Below, in pieces: positions 1 to 6,589 of a stretch of DNA of 18,227 nucleotides. A model generated the notes under the pieces. It was not told the origin of the DNA and made no database searches. It worked only from the letters and a program-made list of their open reading frames with translations. The DNA comes from JBBDRW01 sp040905265 (GTDB lineage Bacteria > Bacteroidota > Rhodothermia > Balneolales > Balneolaceae). Location: contig JBBDRW010000167.1 in NCBI GenBank assembly GCA_040905265.1, positions 1-18,227 on the forward strand. The letters run 5' to 3'. Numbering within the stretch: the stretch's first letter is position 1; each line of letters starts with the position of its first letter. A program made the translations under genes and the position numbers.

Positions 1-1394
1 GGGATGGATATATACCGAGGATCTACTGGACTCAAAACAGTGGGGAGCTGGCGGTTACTCACCTGAACCGTACTCAGAATCATCTCAAACTCTATTTCTA
101 CAATGTGGCAGAAGGCACCGGAGAACTCATTATGGAGGAGAGGGCAGAGAAAGGCTGGATCGATATCTATGATTTTTCCGGCGGAATCGATGACCACTTC
201 TTTTTTCCGGATGGAAGAGAGGAGTTCTTCTGGATTTCGGATCGGGACGGCCGGAACCACATCTACCGATACTCTTATAACGGAACACTATTGAATCAGG
301 TCACACAGGGGGAATGGGACGTCGTTAATGTGCATGCGGTTACCCCGGAAACGGAAACCATCTGGTATGAATCGACGGAGCCTTCTCCGCTGGAGCGTCA
401 TCTCTATTCGATCCATTTTAACGGGGATGGGAAAGCCCGGTATTCCGAAGCTCCGGGACGGCACCACTTTTCGATGGGTAGTGACGGCCGCTATTACCTG
501 GACCGCTATTCAAACACAGAGACTCCGACCCGGGTTGAACTCTGGAAAACGGGGGAGGATAGAGAGTTGCTGCTGGAGCTGGTAGAAAATGAACAGGTGA
601 ACCGGTTTATCGATGAATACATCTATGCACCGAAGAGGCTGTTTCAGTTTGAAACCACCGATGGCGTACAGCTGGACGGTTCCATGATCAAGCCGGTCGA
701 TTTTAATCCGGATAGTACCTACCCACTCCTGTTAAATATCTACGGGGGGCCGGGTTCGCAGGGTGTCTATAACGAATTTGAGACGAGCGGCTGGCTGCAA
801 TATCTTGCTCAGGCCGGATATGTGATTGCCAACGTTAACAACCGGGGAAGTGGCGGGTACGGAAGGGAATTCAAGAAGATAGTCTACAGGAATCTTGGAC
901 AGTGGGAAGCGAATGATTTTGCAGAAACAGCAAGGTGGCTCTCGGAGACTCACTCCTGGATCGATGGCGATCGGATGGCAATCCGCGGACACAGCTACGG
1001 CGGCTACATGGCGGCACTGACGCCACTGCTCCATCCCGGACTGTTCCAGGTCAGTATCGTAACGGCTCCGGTAACAAGCTGGCTCCTTTACGACACGATC
1101 TATACAGAACGGTATATGGGGCTCCCGGACGAGAACCGGGAAGGGTATAAAGAGTCATCCGTCATGGCTCACGCGTCCCGGCTGAATGGTAAAATGCTTG
1201 TGGCACACTCTTCAATGGATGAAAATGTCCATATTCAGAACACGATGCAGATGATTCGCGCCTTCACGGATGCCGGGAAAGATATCGACCTACGGATCTA
1301 CCCGCCGGGAGAGCATGGTGTGGCATACAGTACGGAAAGCTATCTGTTATTGTACAAGACCTATACGGATTATTTGAATCGATTCCTGAAGTAG
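1..1394 (+). CDS. S9 family serine peptidase, dipeptidyl-peptidase IV-like (5' truncated)
   Basis: The reading frame is already open at base 3, so the N-terminus lies outside the window; 463 residues remain. The first part matches the end of a DPP IV-type beta-propeller, starting with residues like YIPRIYWTQNSGELAVTHLN. From about local residue 200 comes the alpha/beta-hydrolase domain (prolyl oligopeptidase family). The catalytic triad is visible: Ser in GHSYGGYM (codon 993-995), Asp in HSSMDEN (1218-1220) and His in PPGEHGV (1314-1316). The oxyanion-region motif NIYGGPGSQ is also present. Family members remove dipeptides from peptide N-termini, usually after Pro or Ala, in the periplasm or at the cell surface; a signal peptide cannot be checked here. 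The exact substrate preference is inferred. The gene is followed by a 214-base gap and appears unrelated to the channel gene downstream. Confidence 0.93.
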   Translation, partial: DGYIPRIYWTQNSGELAVTHLNRTQNHLKLYFYNVAEGTGELIMEERAEKGWIDIYDFSGGIDDHFFFPDGREEFFWISDRDGRNHIYRYSYNGTLLNQVTQGEWDVVNVHAVTPETETIWYESTEPSPLERHLYSIHFNGDGKARYSEAPGRHHFSMGSDGRYYLDRYSNTETPTRVELWKTGEDRELLLELVENEQVNRFIDEYIYAPKRLFQFETTDGVQLDGSMIKPVDFNPDSTYPLLLNIYGGPGSQGVYNEFETSGWLQYLAQAGYVIANVNNRGSGGYGREFKKIVYRNLGQWEANDFAETARWLSETHSWIDGDRMAIRGHSYGGYMAALTPLLHPGLFQVSIVTAPVTSWLLYDTIYTERYMGLPDENREGYKESSVMAHASRLNGKMLVAHSSMDENVHIQNTMQMIRAFTDAGKDIDLRIYPPGEHGVAYSTESYLLLYKTYTDYLNRFLK

Positions 1395-1404
1395 AAAATA
1401 GAAG

Positions 1405-1586
1405 ACAGAATACAGGAGTCAGGATGCAGGGGATTCAGTGGAGATTCCTATGCTTCAATTATATTCTTTACAATATCTGTTGTTTTCAGGTTCTGTTCAG
1501 TAAAATTGAGCCAGAATCCTTCCGATACGCCGTACAGTTTAGTACATTCAAACTGAATCAAGCCATCAGAAAAACCTCCTGTATTC
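1405..1586. repeat. CTCCTG-type intergenic repeat, inverted arms
   Basis: The gap between the peptidase and the channel gene carries GAATACAGGAG (1408-1418) and its exact reverse complement CTCCTGTATTC (1576-1586). The 20 bases 1405-1424 are also the exact reverse complement of 3540-3559 in another gap, so this is a dispersed repeat and not chance. Between the arms the sequence is AT-rich, with a small hairpin CAGTTT/AAACTG near 1536-1556. A 62-codon open frame here has no recognisable protein features. Confidence 0.6.
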
Positions 1587-1608
1587 AGAATAATGACCTC
1601 CTGATCGT

Positions 1609-3297
1609 ATGAAATACCTCAGTTCCCAACTCTCCTACTTTTTTGCGAACCGGAGAACCAAGACCAATATCCGGACACTGATCAAATTCATCTCCGTGAT
1701 TATCTTGCTGTTTATTACATACGGTGTACTATTCCACTATCTGATGGAGTATGAAGGGAGAGATTTTACCTGGCTGACCGGGTTTTACTGGACCCTGGTT
1801 ACGATGACGACCCTCGGGTATGGAGATATCGTCTTCTACTCCGACCTGGGGAAGCTCTTCTCCCTATTCGTGCTCTTCTCCGGAGTGATTCTGCTGCTGA
1901 TCATGCTGCCGTTCACCTTTATTGAGTTTTTCTACGCCCCCTGGCTGAAAGCCCAGAATCAGGCAAGAGCGCCAAAAGAACTCCCGGAAGGGATCCGAAA
2001 CCATGTATTGATTACACATCTGGACGCCATCTCGGAATCGCTCATCAAAAAATTAAATACCTATAAAATCGAGTATGCTGTCCTGGAGCCGGACCTGCAG
2101 CGGGCTGTAGAACTCTCCGACCAGGGAATTCATGTAGTTCATGGAGAGGCGGATGATGCAGAAACCTATGAACGGATGAGGGTGCGAAACTGCTCTCTGG
2201 TTGTTGCCAACGGGAGCGATACGATCAATACGAACACTACCTTTACGGTTCGGGAATATAGCAGCAGTGTGAAAATAGCAGCTCTGGCCGCTTCTCCTGA
2301 CTCTGTCGATATTCTCCAGATGGCTGGTGCAAATCATGTAATTCAGATGGGAGAAGTACTGGGCAAATCCCTTGCCAGGAGAACACTGGGTGGAAATGCG
2401 AGGGTACATGTGATCGGCCACATCGACAACCTGGTGATCGGGGAGGCGATCGTCCAGGATACCCCGCTGATCGGAAAAACGTTGAAAGAGAGCGGCCTGA
2501 GGGAGAAGATCGGGGTCAATGTAGTCGGGATCTGGGAGCGTGGCGTCTTTAAGCAGCCCCGGCCGGAGACCGAAATCAATGAAAAAACAGTTCTGGTGCT
2601 TGCCGGAACCGTGGACCAGCTGAGACGGTACGATGAAATTCTGAGTATCTATCATGTATCCGACTATCCGGTAGTGATCGTCGGCGCCGGCCGGGTAGGC
2701 CGGGCCGCCGCCAAAGCGCTGAGTGAAAGACAGATCGATTACCGAATAATCGACAAGAACCCTGACAGAATACGTGATCCTGAGAAGTATATCCTCGGGG
2801 ATGCCGCTGACCTTTCTGTACTCGAAAAGGCCGGTATCCGGGAGGCTCATACAGCATTGATCACAACACATGATGACGATGTAAATATCTATCTGACGAT
2901 CTACTGCCGGCAGCTCTGTCCCAACCTGCAGCTGATCAGCCGTGCAACCTATGAAAAGAACATCAATACACTTCACCGTGCCGGGGCAGATTTTGTTATG
3001 TCCTATGCCTCAATGGGTGCCAATACGATTTTTAATATCATTGAATCACAAGAGGTGTTGATGCTGGCAGAAGGGTTGAATGTCTTCAATCACAAGGTTA
3101 CACAGACTCTCTCCGGCAAGACCCTGATCGAGTCGGATATACGTCAGAAAACGGGCTGTACAGTTATTGCAACTCAAGATGAGAGTGGCAATATGGTAGT
3201 AAATCCGTCACCCGATACGATCCTGAAAGATGGTACAGAGATTGTCCTGATCGGGAGGGTGAAAGCGGAGACGAATTTCAAGGAGATTTTTTCCTAG
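1609..3297 (+). CDS. Two-TM potassium channel with tandem RCK (TrkA-N/TrkA-C) domains
   Basis: A 562-residue inner-membrane ion channel. Two membrane helices (about residues 25-46 and 83-107) flank a pore loop containing the K+ selectivity filter TTLGYGD (67-73). The cytoplasmic part has two full RCK modules: RCK-N 1 (about 130-255), RCK-C 1 (about 280-340), RCK-N 2 (about 352-480) and RCK-C 2 (about 495-560). RCK-N 2 has the Rossmann nucleotide-binding motif GAGRVG (359-364) with an acidic residue after the second strand (IIDKN). The equivalent place in RCK-N 1 reads LITHLDAIS and lacks the glycines, so it probably does not bind NAD or nucleotide there. Tandem RCKs in one chain resemble GsuK-type channels. 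ATG 1609 gives a plausible short cytoplasmic N-terminus; no good Shine-Dalgarno is seen. It appears to be a single-gene unit. Gating ligand unknown. Confidence 0.92.
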   Translation: MKYLSSQLSYFFANRRTKTNIRTLIKFISVIILLFITYGVLFHYLMEYEGRDFTWLTGFYWTLVTMTTLGYGDIVFYSDLGKLFSLFVLFSGVILLLIMLPFTFIEFFYAPWLKAQNQARAPKELPEGIRNHVLITHLDAISESLIKKLNTYKIEYAVLEPDLQRAVELSDQGIHVVHGEADDAETYERMRVRNCSLVVANGSDTINTNTTFTVREYSSSVKIAALAASPDSVDILQMAGANHVIQMGEVLGKSLARRTLGGNARVHVIGHIDNLVIGEAIVQDTPLIGKTLKESGLREKIGVNVVGIWERGVFKQPRPETEINEKTVLVLAGTVDQLRRYDEILSIYHVSDYPVVIVGAGRVGRAAAKALSERQIDYRIIDKNPDRIRDPEKYILGDAADLSVLEKAGIREAHTALITTHDDDVNIYLTIYCRQLCPNLQLISRATYEKNINTLHRAGADFVMSYASMGANTIFNIIESQEVLMLAEGLNVFNHKVTQTLSGKTLIESDIRQKTGCTVIATQDESGNMVVNPSPDTILKDGTEIVLIGRVKAETNFKEIFS

Positions 3298-3365
3298 GAG
3301 TCTGTCGGACTTAGATGATTGTCACGAGGGGACACAGTAGATCAGACTAAGTCCGACAGACTCCT
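3296..3365. repeat. 19-bp perfect inverted repeat (TCCGACAGACTCCT family), copy 1
   Basis: AGGAGTCTGTCGGACTTAG (3296-3314) is perfectly reverse-complementary to CTAAGTCCGACAGACTCCT (3347-3365), with a 32-base loop. The left arm overlaps the stop codon of the channel gene (TAG 3295-3297). The loop contains shorter pairs (TGAT/ATCA). No T-run follows the stem, so it is not a classical terminator, although the transcript would fold strongly. The right half (AGTAGAtCAG...GTCCGACAGACTCcTGG) recurs at 9523-9555, marking a dispersed element resembling a REP or a small non-autonomous element. Confidence 0.75.
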
Positions 3366-3424
3366 GGCGGTTTCTTTCAAAGTGGTTTCCCATTTCTATA
3401 TTCTCTGCCCCATCGTCCGACAGG

Positions 3425-3523
3425 AGTGCAGCTCTCCAGGGAAAGAATCCAAAGGTCCATAGCGGTTCGGGACAATTGACAGGGTTCGGGCCGGAGTGGA
3501 TTTTTTCCCTGGAGCCCCGCACT
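3425..3523. repeat. Imperfect 27-bp inverted repeat
   Basis: Left arm 3425-3451 (starts AGTGCAG, ends AGAATCCA) pairs with right arm 3497-3523 (starts TGGATT, ends CCGCACT) at 23 of 27 positions; the loop is about 45 bases. It is preceded by GTCCGACAGG (3417-3426), linking it to the repeat at 3296-3365. With its neighbours it fills most of the gap 3298-3678, in which I see no credible gene. Confidence 0.6.
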
Positions 3524-3536
3524 TCTGGCTGCTTTG

Positions 3537-3574
3537 TTCTCCTGACTCCTGTATTCTGTACTCTGCCTCCTGCC
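3537..3574. repeat. CTCCTG-type tandem heptamer-like repeat
   Basis: A run of CTCCTG-like units separated by TATTCTG or similar spacers (CCTGACTCCTGTATTCTG at 3541-3558). Bases 3540-3559 are the exact reverse complement of 1405-1424, and the same vocabulary occurs at 8484-8534. It resembles short tandemly repeated repetitive sequences known from cyanobacterial intergenic DNA; that is a similarity of style, not proof of kinship. Confidence 0.6.
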
Positions 3575-3678
3575 TTTCGCTTTCCGGTGATTCGTTTGTA
3601 CCTTTATGGGGTTGGCTCTTATTGTTCCGTGAGTAGAGGGACATCGCCTGAAACTGTTTGAATCATGAGGTTCTGAAG

Positions 3679-4776
3679 ATGGAGAGAAGCGAGAAAAAAA
3701 CCGATCTGAAATCCCTATCGAGAGAGGAACTCGCCAGTTTTTGCAGTGAACTGGGGTTGCAATCCTACCGCCATGACCAGATTTTCCAGTGGCTTTACCA
3801 GAAAGGTGTTGCTTCGTTTGGCGAGATGACCAATCTCTCCAAAGAGCTTCGTGCGAAACTGTCAGACATCTCAGAGGTGAAAAGACTCCGAATCGACAGG
3901 CAGCAGGAGTCGGCAGACGGCACAATTAAATTTCTTTTTGAACTGGATGACGACTCCGGTGACAAGATCGAATCCGTATTGATTCCGGACTTCTATACGG
4001 ACGGGACGATCAACCGGCTTACAGTCTGTGTATCATCCCAGGTAGGCTGTATTTTCGGTTGCAGCTTCTGCGCTACCGGAAAAATGGGATTCTTCCGGAA
4101 CCTTACGCACGGAGAGATCGTCGACCAGGTACAGTACATCAATGCGCTGGCAGAAGAGAGATACGGTAAAGGGATCAACAACGTCGTCTATATGGGAATG
4201 GGGGAGCCACTTCATAACTATCATGCAGTGACTGAATCGGCCGATATACTGACTCACCCTATGGGCCTGGAACTCTCTCCGAAACGGATAACAGTCTCAA
4301 CCGTCGGTCTGACAAAACAGATCATGCAGCTGGCGGATGAACAACAGCCGTTCAACCTTGCAATCTCACTTCATGCAGCGAACGATGAGAAACGAAATCG
4401 AATCATGCCGATTAACCGGTCACTAAGCCTCGAGAAATTAAAAGAGGCGGTACAATACTACTATCGTGAAATGATGCAGTCGGTGACGTATGAATACCTG
4501 CTGTTTGATCATTTTAATGACTCTGTTGAAGATGCCAGGCAGCTTGCAGAGATCGTCCGATGGGCACCCAGCAAAGTGAATATCATCATGTACAACAATG
4601 TCGATGGTGTCTCACTCACCAGGGCGGAGGAAAATCGCCTCGACCGGTTTATGAGAGAGCTTATCAGCCAGAAAGTGACTGCAACCGTGAGAAGAAGCAG
4701 GGGAGATGATATCGATGCCGGATGCGGACAATTGGCTATCCGGGACGGGAAAAAGGGAAAGACGATGGCAACGTGA
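3679..4776 (+). CDS. rlmN: Dual-specificity 23S rRNA/tRNA adenine-C2 methyltransferase RlmN
   Basis: A radical-SAM enzyme of 365 residues that methylates C2 of adenine in 23S rRNA (A2503 in E. coli numbering) and of A37 in some tRNAs. The [4Fe-4S] cysteines are C124, C128 and C131 (CIFGCSFC). The two catalytic cysteines are C117 (in CVSSQVGC) and the methyl-carrying C349 (in DIDAGCGQLA). These sit one residue or a few from the E. coli positions C125/129/132, C118 and C355. The SAM-site motif MGMGEPLHNY is present. I chose ATG 3679 because GAGG (3667-3670) lies 8 bases upstream; an in-frame TTG at 3658 would add 7 residues. It is preceded by a repeat-filled gap and converges on lepB, with 3 bases between stop codons. 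Confidence 0.96.
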   Translation: MERSEKKTDLKSLSREELASFCSELGLQSYRHDQIFQWLYQKGVASFGEMTNLSKELRAKLSDISEVKRLRIDRQQESADGTIKFLFELDDDSGDKIESVLIPDFYTDGTINRLTVCVSSQVGCIFGCSFCATGKMGFFRNLTHGEIVDQVQYINALAEERYGKGINNVVYMGMGEPLHNYHAVTESADILTHPMGLELSPKRITVSTVGLTKQIMQLADEQQPFNLAISLHAANDEKRNRIMPINRSLSLEKLKEAVQYYYREMMQSVTYEYLLFDHFNDSVEDARQLAEIVRWAPSKVNIIMYNNVDGVSLTRAEENRLDRFMRELISQKVTATVRRSRGDDIDAGCGQLAIRDGKKGKTMAT

Positions 4777-4779
4777 ATT

Positions 4780-5901
4780 CTATCTGTGAATCCGATTCAT
4801 AATCCGTTCAAACCGGGGGAGCCAGCGTTCGCTGTTCCAGGAGAAGTAGATGATGCTCGCTTTGCCAACAACATGATCTTCCGGAACAAATCCCCAGTAC
4901 CGGCTGTCCTCACTGTCATCCCGGTTATCTCCCATCATAAAAAAGTAATCCATCTGAATAGTGTAGCGATTGGTCTCTTCGCCGTTGATGAAAAAGGCCT
5001 CGTCTTCCTGCCGTACCGTATTACCCTCATACCGTTCAATGATATTTCGGTATATGTGCCAGTTCTCGTCTGTCAAGGTTACCTCCTGGCCGGAATAGGG
5101 GACCGTAAATGGCTGGAAATGATCACGGTTCATAAACCCGGATGAGAAAGTGAAGTTCCTTCTGGAGAACTCCGGAAAATCAGGTGGCAATACAAACGGT
5201 TCAACCTGTTCGACTTCACTCCAGTCGGCAATTGACTGCGCTGTCGACTCGGTCATGTTGATGATATAAGCGTTGGTTTCACCCTGCGGAGACTGGACCA
5301 GGCGCCCTCCCGCTTCTGCAATTCTGGCCGGGCTGAGACGAATCCGGTTACGTACATCCACCCTGTGGTGTTTCATAATGGTCTCTGCACCTTCTTCAGG
5401 GTCACCATTCACATAGAGCTGCTTGTCCCGAATTTCGATTTCGTCACCCGGCATACCGACAGCCCGCTTGATATAGTTTGTCTTCATGGATACCGGGCCG
5501 GAATCGATCGGGTAGTTGAATACGACAATGTCATTCCGTTCAATATCCATAAATCCAGGCAGCCGGGTCCAGGGTACATCCACACCCGGCATGTAGATAT
5601 CTGTGAAGGGGATAGCGACAGTCATTGGAGTGCGTGGGCCGTAAGCAAGTTTTGATACGAGCAAAAAATCACCTGTCAGAAGTGTGTTCTCCATGGATGG
5701 AGTCGGTATTCTGTAGGCTCCAAAGAAAAATGAACGGATGATGATAGCTGCAATCGCGGCAAAGATAAATGCATCAAACCACTCTCTGGCCCAATGCTTT
5801 GCTTTCTGCTCTTCCTCGGAACGCCTGTTCCTGGCCTTCGATGATTTTTTTTCTTTGTTGGTCAATGGTTCCCTTCTATTAGTATCTGTTAGAAAACTCA
5901 T
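4780..5901 (-). CDS. lepB: Signal peptidase I
   Basis: A 373-residue inner-membrane serine protease (family S26) that cleaves signal peptides from exported proteins. A charged N-terminus precedes one membrane helix (about 42-60). The nucleophile Ser69 lies in PTPSMENTL and the general-base Lys145 in NYIKRAVGMPGD. The box E motif MGDNRDDSEDSRYWG is near the C-terminus. About 140 residues lie between the GDEI box and box E, longer than in simple homologues and probably an extended cap. ATG 5901 was chosen because AGGA lies about 5 bases upstream and it gives a normal cytoplasmic tail; the frame stays open to 5961 and would add 20 residues. It is third in the lepA - secreted protein - lepB group, 111 bases after the middle gene, so it may also have its own promoter. 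Confidence 0.95.
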   Translation of the reverse strand: MSFLTDTNRREPLTNKEKKSSKARNRRSEEEQKAKHWAREWFDAFIFAAIAAIIIRSFFFGAYRIPTPSMENTLLTGDFLLVSKLAYGPRTPMTVAIPFTDIYMPGVDVPWTRLPGFMDIERNDIVVFNYPIDSGPVSMKTNYIKRAVGMPGDEIEIRDKQLYVNGDPEEGAETIMKHHRVDVRNRIRLSPARIAEAGGRLVQSPQGETNAYIINMTESTAQSIADWSEVEQVEPFVLPPDFPEFSRRNFTFSSGFMNRDHFQPFTVPYSGQEVTLTDENWHIYRNIIERYEGNTVRQEDEAFFINGEETNRYTIQMDYFFMMGDNRDDSEDSRYWGFVPEDHVVGKASIIYFSWNSERWLPRFERIMNRIHR

Positions 5902-5940
5902 AGTGTCCTGAAAAAACGTCAAGGTCAAGGCGGGCAAAGA

Positions 5941-5974
5941 CCAAAAAAACGCAGTGTACAAGCGTATTTTTTGG
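5941..5974 (-). terminator. A/T-flanked hairpin between the secreted-protein gene and lepB
   Basis: CCAAAAAAACGC (5941-5952) and GCGTATTTTTTGG (5962-5974) pair with one bulge around a 9-base loop. Read on the minus strand, the stem ends in a T-run, so it could terminate or attenuate transcription into lepB. The core is only 4 GC-rich pairs, so efficiency is doubtful. Confidence 0.35.
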
Positions 5975-6012
5975 ACGAGCTCAACACAGAGATTGACGTT
6001 TTCTCAGAGACA

Positions 6013-6585
6013 CTAATTAAAGATAGCCGGCCGGCTGATCGGCTCACGAATAAACTCACCCTCTTCATATGCGACACGATACCACTGTTGTCGCTCAGGA
6101 GAATAGAAATAATCACTGAAAGAAGCCATCCCGCTCTCATCTTCCATCAGCATACGTGTCAATGTCCGCTTAACCTGCGGCATCAGGTCGACATACCTGC
6201 TGGCACCAACGTAAACCAGCCCGTCTTCAAAGGGTCCGTCCAGGTCGAGGACCATCATCGGGATCTCGTCGTCGATAATAAACCAGTACTCAAACTGGAT
6301 TGCTTTCCCCGGACGGAAGTTATTCATAATCAGGTCATCAATCGTCTGGGTCGGATTCCCGAATACCTCCTGAAGGCGGGCTCTCAATTCAATCGTCGGA
6401 ATCCGGTCAATAGTTGTCGGGTTGTAGAGCCCCTGGCCGGTCCAGGAAATCTGACTGAAATCGGATTGAAAACTGGCACGTTCCGCATGGGTTACCTTGC
6501 GGATTTCCGGCTCTTCAAACTGTGCATAGAGTGAAGTCGTAGCCGTAAAAAAAAGCAGTACCAGTAGCAGAGATATCTGTTTCAT
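6013..6585 (-). CDS. Secreted protein of unknown function, between lepA and lepB
   Basis: A 190-residue protein I do not recognise. It starts with a clear signal peptide: MKQ, a hydrophobic stretch (ISLLLVLLFFTATT) and a likely cleavage after LYA at about residue 22. The mature part is mixed alpha/beta with no cysteines, no membrane helix and no catalytic motif I can name; it has many acidic and aromatic residues (FEYWFIIDDEIPMMVLDLDG). ATG 6585 was chosen over an upstream in-frame start at 6657 because it begins the signal peptide and lies only 4 bases after the lepA stop. The tight spacing implies co-transcription and perhaps coupled translation with lepA. Likely periplasmic. Function unknown. 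Confidence 0.8.
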   Translation of the reverse strand: MKQISLLLVLLFFTATTSLYAQFEEPEIRKVTHAERASFQSDFSQISWTGQGLYNPTTIDRIPTIELRARLQEVFGNPTQTIDDLIMNNFRPGKAIQFEYWFIIDDEIPMMVLDLDGPFEDGLVYVGASRYVDLMPQVKRTLTRMLMEDESGMASFSDYFYSPERQQWYRVAYEEGEFIREPISRPAIFN

Positions 6586-6589
6586 AGAG

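Noticed and set aside
1424..1612. 62-codon open frame before the channel gene
   Set aside because: Runs across repeat arms, has no start signal and overlaps the channel start by 4 bases; no protein-like pattern.
2053..2976. 307-codon minus-strand open frame inside the channel gene
   Set aside because: Antisense shadow of the RCK domains; no signal, domain or start context.
3537..3574. Possible CRISPR array
   Set aside because: Units are 6-8 bases with irregular short spacers; there are no 25-40 base repeats with unique spacers and no cas genes.
3377..3925. 182-codon minus-strand open frame across the gap before rlmN
   Set aside because: Spans the inverted repeats and the antisense of the rlmN 5' end; low-complexity composition.
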